A stretch of DNA of 64,000 nucleotides, taken from positions 1 to 64,000 of the forward strand of contig NZ_STGH01000005.1 in the NCBI RefSeq assembly GCF_005222785.1, written 5' to 3'. A model generated the notes under the pieces. It did no database searches. It saw only the letters and a program-made list of their open reading frames with translations, and was not told where the DNA came from. This document shows, piece after piece, positions 37,143 through 45,476 of the stretch (position 1 is the stretch's first letter; the number at the start of each line of letters is the position of its first letter). This stretch comes from Rhodobacter sp. SY28-1 (lineage in GTDB: Bacteria > Pseudomonadota > Alphaproteobacteria > Rhodobacterales > Rhodobacteraceae). Made by a program: the position numbers and the translations under genes.

Positions 37143-38687
37143 ATGAACGGCGCAGAGACTTTGGTGGAGACGCTCCTTGCCTCGGGCGTGACCGTCTGCT
37201 TTGCCAATCCCGGCACGTCGGAGATGCACTTTGTCCATGCACTCGACCAGCACCCGGAAATGCGCTGTATCCTTTGCCTGTTCGAGGGCGGCGTGTCCGG
37301 CGCGGCGGATGGGTATTTCAGGATGAAAGGGGAGGTGGCGGCGACGCTTCTGCACCTGGCCCCCGGCTTCGGCAATGCCTTTGCAAACCTGCACAATGCC
37401 CGAAAGGCGCAGTCGGGCGTCCTGAACATCATGGGCGACCATGCGGATTACCATCTGCGGTTCGAGGCCCCACTGAAGGGCGACACGATGGGGATCGCCC
37501 AGGCTGTGTCCCATTGGACGCGGGTCTCCTCGTCCTCGACCAAGGTCAGCGGCGACGCGGCCGAGGCAATCCAGGCGGCGCGGGCCAAAGGCGGACAGAT
37601 CGCAACGCTGATCCTGCCCGCCAACACGGCCTGGGAGGAGGCGTCGAGCTTTGCCGTCGCGGCCCCGCCCCCTGCCCTGCGGCGTCCGTCGCGGGAGGAG
37701 GTCACGGCGGCGGCCAATGCCCTGCGCCAGCCTGGGGCAATCCTGATGATCGACGGACCGGCGCTGTTCACCGATCTGGGGCATCTGGCCACGCGCCTGA
37801 CCAAGGCCTGCGGCGCGCGGCTGATGCAGCCCTTCTTCGTCAGCCGCTTCCGGCGCGGAGCGGGCTCGGTGAAGATCGAACGGATGGCCTACAGGATCGA
37901 GGACAACCGCAAGCTTCTGGCCGGGGTGCCATCGCTGGTCCTGTGCGGGACTGCCCGACCGGCGGGGTTCTTCGCCTATCCCGGCCTGCCCTCGACCCCC
38001 GACGATCCGGAGACGCGGCTGATCGAGCTGTGCAGCCGCGAGATGGACATCGAATGGACCCTGCAGGCACTGGCCGCGGAGTTGGGCGAGGCGGAGCTTG
38101 GCCCCGAGGATTTCGTCAGCCTCGACTTGCCCGCCCTCCCCGAGGGCGCTTTGACCGTGACCAAGGTCGGCGAGGCGATTGCTGCGCTGATGCCCGAGAA
38201 CGCGGTGGTGGTGGATGAGGGGATTTCAGCGTCCTACTACCTGGCGCCGGGGCTGAAGCGGGCGCGGGGGCATGACGCGCTGACGATCACGGGGGGGTCC
38301 ATCGGGTTCGGCCTGCCGAACGCGGTGGGCGCGGCGGTCGCCTGCCCGGACCGCAAGGTCGTGGTGCTGGAGGGCGACGGGTCGGGGATGTACACGCTGC
38401 AGTCGTTGTGGACGATGGCCCGCGAAGGGCTGGACGTGACCACGGTGATCTTCGCCAACCGCGGCTACCAGATCCTGCGCGACGAGCTGGCGGCGATGGG
38501 GGTGAACGAGGTCGGCCACAATGCGCAGCGGATGTTTGACGTGGAAGGGCCGAACCTGGACTGGGTTGCATTGGCGCAGGGGCATGGCGTTCAGGCGGTG
38601 CAGGTGAAAGATATGGCCGGGTTCAACGCGGCGTTTGCCGAGGCGATGGGGCAACGCGGTCCGAGGTTGATCGAAGTGGTCTGCTGA
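37143..38687 (+). CDS. Acetolactate-synthase-like thiamine diphosphate enzyme
   Basis: The 514-residue product has the three-domain architecture of the thiamine-diphosphate superfamily. The N-terminal part has VTVCFANPGTSEMHFVHALD and FEGGVSGAADGYFRM, with the catalytic glutamate region. The C-terminal cofactor motif is GDGSGMYTLQSLWTMAREGLDVTTVIFANRGY (GDG followed about 30 residues later by N). It is shorter than acetolactate synthase and lacks the FAD features. Known relatives decarboxylate 2-keto acids. The substrate is not clear. Transcription could start in the preceding gap that holds repeat copy B. Confidence 0.88.
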   Translation: MNGAETLVETLLASGVTVCFANPGTSEMHFVHALDQHPEMRCILCLFEGGVSGAADGYFRMKGEVAATLLHLAPGFGNAFANLHNARKAQSGVLNIMGDHADYHLRFEAPLKGDTMGIAQAVSHWTRVSSSSTKVSGDAAEAIQAARAKGGQIATLILPANTAWEEASSFAVAAPPPALRRPSREEVTAAANALRQPGAILMIDGPALFTDLGHLATRLTKACGARLMQPFFVSRFRRGAGSVKIERMAYRIEDNRKLLAGVPSLVLCGTARPAGFFAYPGLPSTPDDPETRLIELCSREMDIEWTLQALAAELGEAELGPEDFVSLDLPALPEGALTVTKVGEAIAALMPENAVVVDEGISASYYLAPGLKRARGHDALTITGGSIGFGLPNAVGAAVACPDRKVVVLEGDGSGMYTLQSLWTMAREGLDVTTVIFANRGYQILRDELAAMGVNEVGHNAQRMFDVEGPNLDWVALAQGHGVQAVQVKDMAGFNAAFAEAMGQRGPRLIEVVC

Positions 38688-38760
38688 GGACGATTTCTTG
38701 ACCGGCGACGGAGGACCGGAGTTGTGAGATAATCCTTCCGGGCCTGGGGAGGACTTCGTC

Positions 38761-39204
38761 ATGACAATCGCGCATTTCAACGTTGCCCGGCTTCTGCATC
38801 CACCAGGCGATCCGAGGGTTGCCGAGTTCACCAACAACACCATTCGCGTCAATGCTGTTGCGGACCGCAGTCCGGGTTTTGTCTGGCGCTGGACGGATGA
38901 GGGGAGCACGGTCGAAGGCAGCGGTGGGTATCAGGCAGCCGATGCCGATCCCTGTCTGGCCATCAGCCTTTCAGTCTGGGAAACGACCGAGGCGCTTCGC
39001 TTCTTCGTAGAGCGCACAGTGCCTGGTGCCTATCTGCGTCGCCGCCAAGAATGGTTCGGCCCTTGGGACGGGCCGAACTATGTGATCTGGCCCTGGCACT
39101 CGGAAGGAGTTCCGACAGTGGCAGAGGGCTGGGCCCGGTTGGACAGGTTGAAGCGCGAGGGAGACTCGGCGGAGGTACATGGTTTTCACTGGACGGGCCA
39201 ATGA
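38761..39204 (+). CDS. DUF3291 family protein
   Basis: The 147-residue product fits DUF3291: start IAHFNVARLL, the FTNNTIRVNAVADRSPGFVWRW stretch, AISLSVWETTEALRFFV and the RRRQEWFGPW ending. The fold is ferredoxin-like and resembles antibiotic-biosynthesis monooxygenases. No partner gene adjoins it. GGGGAGG precedes the start. Confidence 0.85.
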   Translation: MTIAHFNVARLLHPPGDPRVAEFTNNTIRVNAVADRSPGFVWRWTDEGSTVEGSGGYQAADADPCLAISLSVWETTEALRFFVERTVPGAYLRRRQEWFGPWDGPNYVIWPWHSEGVPTVAEGWARLDRLKREGDSAEVHGFHWTGQ

Positions 39205-39289
39205 GCGCCGGTCGGCAGCTTCGGGGCAATGATCCTTGAAGCAGGGTTCTGCCACCTTTTCCGAGCAGGACCCGTTACCCTTGCTACTG

Positions 39290-39913
39290 CTAGCCCGCTG
39301 TCTTCGTCAGCCCTGCGAAGGGATCGCGCCAAGCTTCGATCTGGTTCAGTTGATCCGCCAGCCTTTGAACTTGCGGGTAATCGCTGATCGGCAAACCAGC
39401 GGCTTCGGCGAAGGGGAAGCAGGTTGCGACGCGGAAGTCGGCATAGGACAGGCGGTCATCGACCAGCCATGTCCGCCCCTGCAGCTGCCCATCGAGAACG
39501 CCCATGAACTGCCGCCAGTCGCCCATCGCCTCGTCGAAGACCGACTGTTCGGGCTGGAAGTCCATGAAGCTCGGCGCGATCAGTTTCCAGAAGTAGAAGA
39601 CATCGCCTGCCCGGTTCAGGTGATGCGTGGCCCAGGATATCCACATCACCATCTCGGGCTGGCTGTCGCCGGTGCGCCAGAAGTCCGACCCGGCCAGCGC
39701 CGAGAGCTTGCAGGCGATGGCGTCGGCTTCCCAGTAGTTGCGGGCGTCCGTGGTCAGGACGGGCACGCGGGTGTTCGGATTGATCGGGCGGAAGGCCTCC
39801 TGATGGTCTGGGTGCATCGGTGAGGCAGCGACATAGTCGACCGGCGACTTCAGATGGCGCGCGACAGCCACGGCAACCCGGGGATTCAGGTTGGGCGAAT
39901 AGTAGAGCTTCAT
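39290..39913 (-). CDS. Glutathione S-transferase family protein
   Basis: A 207-residue GST with the N-terminal thioredoxin-like part (MKLYYSPNLNPRVAVAVARHL, NPNTRVPVL, then YWEADAIACKLS in place of the usual E-S-x-A-I) and the all-helical C-terminal part with WLVDDRLSYADFRVA. GSTs conjugate or bind glutathione, often in detoxification. A perfect palindrome lies 30-47 bases upstream of the start, suggesting control by a small-ligand regulator. It lies downstream of alkB on the same strand. Confidence 0.92.
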   Translation of the reverse strand: MKLYYSPNLNPRVAVAVARHLKSPVDYVAASPMHPDHQEAFRPINPNTRVPVLTTDARNYWEADAIACKLSALAGSDFWRTGDSQPEMVMWISWATHHLNRAGDVFYFWKLIAPSFMDFQPEQSVFDEAMGDWRQFMGVLDGQLQGRTWLVDDRLSYADFRVATCFPFAEAAGLPISDYPQVQRLADQLNQIEAWRDPFAGLTKTAG

Positions 39914-39942
39914 GGCGGCCTCCCGTGGGTGAGGCCGAAATT

Positions 39943-39960
39943 ACATACCATTTGGTATGT
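39943..39960. promoter_or_regulatory. Palindrome upstream of the GST gene
   Basis: ACATACCATTTGGTATGT: arms ACATACCA and TGGTATGT are perfect, with a two-base TT centre. It ends three bases before the alkB stop and is 30 bases from the gst start. The shape is that of TetR- or MarR-type operators. No such regulator gene is within 13 kb. Confidence 0.8.
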
Positions 39961-39963
39961 TTG

Positions 39964-41097
39964 TCAAGCTGTGACCGGGTTCAGCGCCTTGTTGTAGGGG
40001 TGCCAGTCGGTGATGTCGGGATAGTGGAAGCGCCGCCAGTCCTTTACCCGGCGGTTCATCACCCGTTTCCACAGGGGCGGGACCATGGCGATGAAGACCA
40101 TGATCGGATAGCCGAGCGGCAGTTGCGGCGCCTCGTCCTGGGAATAGGTCTGCAGCAGCGGGAAGCGGCGGTCGGGCTTGTAGTGGTGGTCCGAGTGGCG
40201 CTGCAGGTTGATGAGAAGCCAGTTTGACGCGGTATGCGCGGCGTTCCAGCTGTGATGCGGGCGGACGTGTTCGTATTTGCCGTCGCCAAGGTGGCGGCGG
40301 GTCAGGCCGTAGTGTTCGACGTAGTTCACCGCCTCTAGCTGCCAGATCGCGACCAGCGCCTGGTAGAGGAAGAGCAGAAGGCCAAGCCAGCCGCCAAGGG
40401 CTGCGGCCAGTGCCAGCATCCCCGCCTGCAGCGCGGCATAAAGCCAGAACGGGTTCGACAGGTGCCACCAGGGCAGGGCCTTGCGGGCCAGCATTGCGGC
40501 CTCGGCCCTGAAGGCGGATTGCGGGCACTGGCACAGGACACGGGGGAAGAACCGGTGGAAGCCTTCGTTGTAACGCGCGGTCACCGGGTCGCGTGGGGTG
40601 CCGACATGCAGGTGATGCACTCGCAGGTGCTCGGACCGGAAGTGGGAATAAAGGACCGAGGCGAGGAGGAGATCGCCCAGCCAGCGTTCCAGCCGCGATT
40701 TCTGGTGCATGAGTTCGTGGCTGTAGTTGATGCCGACGGTCCCGGTCAGGATGCCGATGCCGAAGAAGAGGACTCCCAATTCCAGGGTGCCAAGGTGATC
40801 GGCGCGGGTGGCGTACCAGATCGTCCAGAACAGGATGACAAACTGGATCGGGAACCAGATCAGGGTCAGAAGGCGGTACCAGAACAGGCTTTCGGTGGAC
40901 TGCGGGTCGGCGTTGTCCTGATCCAGCCCGGTCACCGCGTCGAGGATCGAGTAGAAGATGATCGAGCAGCCGGGGACCAGTGCCGTATACCAGCCGCCTT
41001 GCGTGGCTCCGATCACCGCCAGGGGCACCATGCCCAGCGCGAACCAGAAGGGGAGAGCTTGCAGGAACCCGAGGGTCTTGGTGGGTGCGTTGGGCAT
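39964..41097 (-). CDS. alkB: Alkane 1-monooxygenase, AlkB family
   Basis: AlkB is the membrane di-iron hydroxylase that starts n-alkane breakdown. The 377-residue product has the histidine boxes HELMHQ, HLRVHHLHVGTPRDP, EAVNYVEHYGLTR (the AlkB signature) and LQRHSDHHY, plus about six hydrophobic segments. Rubredoxin and rubredoxin reductase genes are not nearby, so electrons must come from elsewhere. The gst operator lies next to its stop. Confidence 0.95.
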   Translation of the reverse strand: MPNAPTKTLGFLQALPFWFALGMVPLAVIGATQGGWYTALVPGCSIIFYSILDAVTGLDQDNADPQSTESLFWYRLLTLIWFPIQFVILFWTIWYATRADHLGTLELGVLFFGIGILTGTVGINYSHELMHQKSRLERWLGDLLLASVLYSHFRSEHLRVHHLHVGTPRDPVTARYNEGFHRFFPRVLCQCPQSAFRAEAAMLARKALPWWHLSNPFWLYAALQAGMLALAAALGGWLGLLLFLYQALVAIWQLEAVNYVEHYGLTRRHLGDGKYEHVRPHHSWNAAHTASNWLLINLQRHSDHHYKPDRRFPLLQTYSQDEAPQLPLGYPIMVFIAMVPPLWKRVMNRRVKDWRRFHYPDITDWHPYNKALNPVTA

Positions 41098-41148
41098 CGG
41101 TCACCATGGCTGACGGTGGCGGAAGTATGCTGTGGAACCCGGGGGGCT

Positions 41149-42192
41149 TCAATCGCCGAGCGTATGGCGGGCGAGGTCCCAGGCCTTGCGCATGACGGTG
41201 GGCAGGTCGGCGGGGCGGAAGTGCTGGCGGGGGATGAGGTCGCCCCGGGTGGGCGGGCCGTCAAGGCGGGCGGTGAGGACGGTCAGGACCAGGTGGAAAT
41301 GGGTGAAGGTGTGGCGGACCTCGCCGATCTCCTGCCAGGCGGCGACCGCCGGGGCGGGGCCGCCCTGCCCGTCCCAGCCGTCGCCGGGGATGCCAAGCAT
41401 GCCGCCGAGGAGGCCCTTCTCGGGACGGCGTTCAAGGAGAATCGCCCCGTCGCTGTGACCAAGCCAGAGTGTGCCGCGGCGGGTGGGTTTGTCAGGCTTG
41501 GGGGATTTGCGGGGGAGATCGGCCTGGAGGCCTTCGGCGCGCGCGGCGCATGCATGGGACCAAGGGCAGATGCCGCAGGCCGGGGAGCGCGGAGTGCAGA
41601 TCGTCGCGCCGAGGTCCATGATCGCCTGGGCGTAGTCGCCGGGGCGCTGGGTGGGGGTCAGTTCTGCGGCCAGCGCGGTCAACTCTGCCTTGGCAGCGGG
41701 TAAGGGCGTTTCGACCAGGCGGAGGCGGGAGATCACCCGCTCCACGTTGCCGTCAACCACGGTGGCGGGTTCGTCGAAGGCGATAGCGGCGATGGCGCTG
41801 GCAGTGTAGGGGCCAATGCCGGGGAGGGTCAGGAGGCCCTCTCGGCTGGTCGGGAACTTGCCGCCATGGTCGGCGACAACGGCGCGGGCGCATTTCAGCA
41901 GGTTCCGGGCGCGGGCGTAGTAGCCGAGGCCCGCCCATTCGCCCATCACTTGCGCGTCCTCGGCGGCGGCGAGGTCGGCAACCGTCGGCCAGCGGGCCGT
42001 GAAGCGGTGGAAGTAGTCCCTCACGGCGGCCACGGTTGTCTGCTGCAGCATCACCTCGGACAGCCAGACGCGGTAGGGGTCGGGGCGGACGCCCTCGACC
42101 CGGTCCTGCGGCGACACGCGCCAGGGCATGACGCGGGCGTGGCGGTCATACCAGAACAAGAGCTGCGCACAGAGGGATTCGGGGTCCAGCAT
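41149..42192 (-). CDS. mutY: Adenine DNA glycosylase
   Basis: MutY removes adenine from A:8-oxoG pairs. The 347-residue product has SEVMLQQTTV with the catalytic Glu, helix-hairpin-helix LPGIGPYTASAIAAIAF, VVDGNVERV with the catalytic Asp and the iron-sulfur loop C-x6-C-x2-C-x5-C (CTPRSPACGICPWSHAC). A C-terminal NUDIX-like domain follows (GILERRPEKGLLGGMLGIP-like). The start at 42192 was chosen by family length, though an upstream in-frame start exists. Confidence 0.95.
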   Translation of the reverse strand: MLDPESLCAQLLFWYDRHARVMPWRVSPQDRVEGVRPDPYRVWLSEVMLQQTTVAAVRDYFHRFTARWPTVADLAAAEDAQVMGEWAGLGYYARARNLLKCARAVVADHGGKFPTSREGLLTLPGIGPYTASAIAAIAFDEPATVVDGNVERVISRLRLVETPLPAAKAELTALAAELTPTQRPGDYAQAIMDLGATICTPRSPACGICPWSHACAARAEGLQADLPRKSPKPDKPTRRGTLWLGHSDGAILLERRPEKGLLGGMLGIPGDGWDGQGGPAPAVAAWQEIGEVRHTFTHFHLVLTVLTARLDGPPTRGDLIPRQHFRPADLPTVMRKAWDLARHTLGD

Positions 42193-42344
42193 CGCGGCGA
42201 AGATAGCGGGCACACCGCCGGTGGCCAGCAGAATGCAGAAATGACCCGGTAACCAGGGCATAACACAATGTTTATTCCTGTTTCAGCCTAGCCACTGGCG
42301 GGTGCGGCCCCTTGCGATAGAATAAGCGGCAAGGACAGGAGCAA

Positions 42345-42869
42345 ATGGCGCGCAAACCCCTTCCCTCACCCAATGCCGAGCACCGCATGCGCGGATTCGA
42401 ACCGGCGTTCGGGTTGATGAAGGACGCGGTCCGCACCGCCGGGGAATCGCGTGGCTTTGCCGTGACGCGGCTCTTGACCCATTGGGCCGAAGTCGCGGGT
42501 GAGGAGATGGCCCGCAAGACCCGGCCAGTGAAGATCGGCTATGGCAAGGGCGGCATGGGCGCGACGCTGACGCTGCTGGTCAAGGCCAGTGAGGCGCCGA
42601 TGGTGCAGATGGCGCTGCCGGTGCTGAAGGAACGCGTGAACGCCGTCTACGGCTATGCCGCCGTAAACCATATCCACCTGACCCAGACGGCGGCCACCGG
42701 CTTTGCCGAGGGCCAGGCCGAGTTCACCCCGGCCCCCAAGGCCGCGAAGGCCCCCGATCCTGCCACAACCGCCAAGGCGCAGGCCGTGGCCGAGAGCGTG
42801 GCCGACCCAAGCTTGCGCAGCGCGCTTGAACAGCTGGCGCAAAACATCTTAACTCGCCCCCGATCTTGA
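42345..42869 (+). CDS. DUF721 / DciA-like protein
   Basis: The 174-residue product has the DUF721 domain at about 20-105 (MKDAVRTAGESRGFAVTRLLTHWAEVAGEEMARKTRPVKI, then VNAVYGY). DciA-type proteins help load the replicative helicase in bacteria lacking DnaC. The C-terminal third is A/P-rich and probably disordered. It is divergent from mutY and precedes the DsbA-like gene. Confidence 0.88.
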   Translation: MARKPLPSPNAEHRMRGFEPAFGLMKDAVRTAGESRGFAVTRLLTHWAEVAGEEMARKTRPVKIGYGKGGMGATLTLLVKASEAPMVQMALPVLKERVNAVYGYAAVNHIHLTQTAATGFAEGQAEFTPAPKAAKAPDPATTAKAQAVAESVADPSLRSALEQLAQNILTRPRS

Positions 42870-42896
42870 ATTCGGGCTGACAAAGGACGCCGACCC

Positions 42897-43526
42897 ATGA
42901 TGAAACTGAACCGCCGGGCGATGATTGCCCTTGCCGCCGCCGCCACTGCGGCGATGACGCCCGCCCTGGCACAGGAAACCACGACGGCCACGACCGCGCC
43001 TGCGGTGACCGACTATTCGATGGGCTCGGCCGATGCCAAGGTGAAGATCGTCGAGTATGCAAGCTTTACTTGCCCGCACTGCGCGAACTTCCACGCCACG
43101 ACCTTCAAGGATCTGAAGCGGGACTACATCGACACTGGCAAGGTGCATTTCACCCTGCGCGAGGTCTATTTCGACCGCTATGGTCTGTGGGCCGCGCTGA
43201 TCGCCCGCTGCGGCGGCGAGATGAAGTATTTCGGCATTCATGACATGCTGTTCGACAAGCAGACCGAATGGGCCGCTTCGGAGAATCCGCAACAGGTGGT
43301 CGAGAACCTGAAAACCATCGGTCGCGCGGCAGGACTTGAGGATGCCGCGATGGATGCCTGCCTGAACGACACGGCAAATGCCGAGGCGCTGATCAAGCAG
43401 TTTCAGACCAACTTCGAAGCCGATGGTGTCGAGGGGACTCCGACCCTGTTCATCAATGGGGCCAAACACGGCAACATGGGCTTCGAGGACCTGAAGACCA
43501 TCATCGAAGCCGAACTGGCGAAGTAA
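42897..43526 (+). CDS. DsbA-family periplasmic thiol-disulfide protein
   Basis: The 209-residue exported protein has a signal peptide (RRAMIALAAAATAAMTPALA) and a DsbA-type thioredoxin fold. The active site is CPHC in IVEYASFTCPHCANFHATTF, the cis-proline loop is GVEGTPTLFINGA and the helical insertion lies between. It probably makes or isomerises disulfides in exported proteins. In related genomes it commonly follows a DUF721 gene, as here. Confidence 0.94.
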   Translation: MMKLNRRAMIALAAAATAAMTPALAQETTTATTAPAVTDYSMGSADAKVKIVEYASFTCPHCANFHATTFKDLKRDYIDTGKVHFTLREVYFDRYGLWAALIARCGGEMKYFGIHDMLFDKQTEWAASENPQQVVENLKTIGRAAGLEDAAMDACLNDTANAEALIKQFQTNFEADGVEGTPTLFINGAKHGNMGFEDLKTIIEAELAK

Positions 43527-43527
43527 C

Positions 43528-44664
43528 ATGGCTGCACCGCTGGACGGCATCCGCGTCATCGAACTGGCGCGGATTCTGGCGGGCCCCTGGGCCGGTCAGA
43601 CGCTGGCTGATCTGGGTGCCGATGTGATCAAGGTCGAGGCCCCCGAAGGCGACGATACGCGGCGCTGGGGGCCTCCGTTCATCGAGGCGGGGGGCGAGCG
43701 GACCGCCGCCTATTTCCATTCGGCGAACCGGGGCAAGCGCGGGATCACCTGCGATTTCCGCACGGCCGAGGGGCAGGAGACGGTGCGACGGCTGGTGGCC
43801 GATGCCGATGTGGTGATCGAGAACTTCAAGGTCGGCGGGCTGGCGAAGTATGGTCTCGACTGGGAGTCGCTTCGCAAGCTGAACCCCAGGCTGATCTATT
43901 GTTCGATCACAGGGTTCGGGCAGGACGGGCCTTATGCGCATCGCGCCGGGTATGACTTCATCATCCAGGGAATGTCGGGTTTGATGTCGGTCACGGGTCC
44001 TGCGGATGGTCAGCCACAGAAGGTTGGCGTGGCGGTCACGGACATCTTTACCGGGGTCTATGCGGCCACGGCGATTCTGGCGGCGCTGGTGCAGCGCGGG
44101 AGGACGGGCGAGGGCCAGCAGATCGACATGGCGCTTCTGGACGTGGCGACCAGCGTGATGGCGAACCAGGCGATGAACTATCTGGCCTCGGGCAAGGCCC
44201 CTGGCCTGATGGGCAACGCGCATCCGAACCTGGCGCCTTACGCGGTGTTCGACTGCAAGGATGGCTGGCTGATCCTGGCCACCGGGAATGACGGGCAGTA
44301 CCAGCGACTGTGCAAGATTCTGGGGTTGGAGGCGATGGCGACCGAGCCTGCCTTCCTGACCAACGCCGACCGGATCGCGAACCGGGCGGCGATGACTGAA
44401 CGGCTGACGGCGGCCACGAAAACCTGGGCCAAGGCGGACCTTCTGGCGGCCTGCGAGGCCGAGGGCGTTCCCGCCGGGCCGATCAACAATCTGGCCGAGG
44501 TCTTTGCCGACCCGCAGGTCGTGGCGCGGGGGTTGCAGATCGCGCCCGAAGGCGTGCCGGGGGTGCGCAGCCCGATGACCTTCTCGGGTGCCGAGTTGGC
44601 GCTGGACCGGCCCGCGCCGAGGCTGGGCCAGCACCAGGACGAAGTTCTGGGCCCGAAGGGTTAG
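43528..44664 (+). CDS. CaiB/BaiF family CoA-transferase
   Basis: The 378-residue class III CoA-transferase has the family start LDGIRVIELARILAGPWAGQTLADLGADVIKVE and the catalytic Asp in VAVTDIFTGVYAATAI. The GHAPFA-like N-P segment is seen as AHPNLAPYAVFDCKDGW. Such enzymes move CoA between acids, or epimerise or racemise CoA esters. The substrate cannot be told. It starts two bases after the DsbA-like gene stop, and its end overlaps the convergent XRE gene by four bases. Confidence 0.93.
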   Translation: MAAPLDGIRVIELARILAGPWAGQTLADLGADVIKVEAPEGDDTRRWGPPFIEAGGERTAAYFHSANRGKRGITCDFRTAEGQETVRRLVADADVVIENFKVGGLAKYGLDWESLRKLNPRLIYCSITGFGQDGPYAHRAGYDFIIQGMSGLMSVTGPADGQPQKVGVAVTDIFTGVYAATAILAALVQRGRTGEGQQIDMALLDVATSVMANQAMNYLASGKAPGLMGNAHPNLAPYAVFDCKDGWLILATGNDGQYQRLCKILGLEAMATEPAFLTNADRIANRAAMTERLTAATKTWAKADLLAACEAEGVPAGPINNLAEVFADPQVVARGLQIAPEGVPGVRSPMTFSGAELALDRPAPRLGQHQDEVLGPKG

Positions 44665-44879
44665 GGGGCGGGTTCCGCCTCCAGGATGTCACCGGGTTGG
44701 CAGTCCAGCGCGGTGCAGATGGCAGCAAGGGTGTCGAATCGGATGCCCTTGACCTTGCCCGACTTCAACAGGCTGAGGTTCTGTTCGGTGATGCCGATCC
44801 GTTCCGCCAACTCACGCGACCGCATCTTGCGCCGGGCGAGCATGACGTCCAGGCGGACCACGATTTGCAGGGTCGACAT
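44661..44879 (-). CDS. XRE-family regulator (YozG-like)
   Basis: A 72-residue protein that is nearly all helix-turn-helix: DVMLARRKMRSRELAERIGITEQNLSLLKSGKVKGIRFDTLAAICTALDCQPGDIL. This short Cro-like form is regularly coupled to DUF2975 membrane proteins, as here. Its ATG overlaps the stop of the DUF2975 gene by one base. It probably represses the pair through the palindrome near 45427. Confidence 0.92.
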   Translation of the reverse strand: MSTLQIVVRLDVMLARRKMRSRELAERIGITEQNLSLLKSGKVKGIRFDTLAAICTALDCQPGDILEAEPAP

Positions 44880-45409
44880 CAGACGAACCCCGCGTTCTCG
44901 GCCTTGAGGGCGGCGGCCTCGCGCATGGCCCAGCCGATGACGGTCATCAGCCCGGCCGCCATCAGGAAGCCGAGAGTGCCGCTGTCGAGGCCGACAGACA
45001 GGGTCCGTTCTGGCGCGTTCCAGCTGAGGATCAGGGCCTGCAGGGTGGGGGTCAGGATGGTGAAAACCGCGACCAGCACCAGCGCGCGGCCGATCTGCAG
45101 GATCGTCTCGGCGTTCTCGGCGGACAGGACATCGCCCTCGCGATAGCGGGCGAACAGCCGGACCATGCCGCGCAGGGCGGACACCATCGGCAGGACCGAG
45201 ACGAGGGCGACGGCGGCAACAAGGCCTGCCTGGGTGGGGGTTACCCTTGTCTCAGCCGGAAGGCCGGGCGCGCGGGGCAGGAGCGAGGCGGGGTCGGTCA
45301 CCCATTTCCCGGCGTAGACAAGGACAAGAAGCGGCAGGGCGACCGACAGGACAAGGGCCACCCAGTAGAGGATGCCGGACAAGGACTGCAGGCGGGATTG
45401 GTCTTGCAT
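44879..45409 (-). CDS. DUF2975 membrane protein
   Basis: The 176-residue product has four hydrophobic segments (about 12-33, 60-85, 105-130, 142-165) separated by short loops, with FARYREGDVLSAENAETIL in the central loop typical of DUF2975. The function is unknown. It is the partner of the small XRE regulator in a two-gene unit. Confidence 0.9.
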   Translation of the reverse strand: MQDQSRLQSLSGILYWVALVLSVALPLLVLVYAGKWVTDPASLLPRAPGLPAETRVTPTQAGLVAAVALVSVLPMVSALRGMVRLFARYREGDVLSAENAETILQIGRALVLVAVFTILTPTLQALILSWNAPERTLSVGLDSGTLGFLMAAGLMTVIGWAMREAAALKAENAGFV

Positions 45410-45426
45410 GATTGCCTCTTTTCACG

Positions 45427-45441
45427 ACGATAATTTATCGT
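45427..45441. promoter_or_regulatory. Palindromic operator of the DUF2975/XRE pair
   Basis: ACGATAA-T-TTATCGT, a perfect 15-bp palindrome, in the 67-bp gap between the DUF2975 gene (minus) and the lipoprotein gene (plus). A further half-site TATCGT follows at about 45454. Suits the short XRE regulator as an autoregulatory site and could control both directions. Confidence 0.75.
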
Positions 45442-45476
45442 ATTACAGCCAAATATCGTTGTCAAAGGAGAATCAG

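Noticed and set aside
42385-42400. GGATTCGAACC string as a tRNA T arm on the minus strand
   Set aside because: No acceptor, D or anticodon arms flank it. It lies inside the DciA-like coding region.
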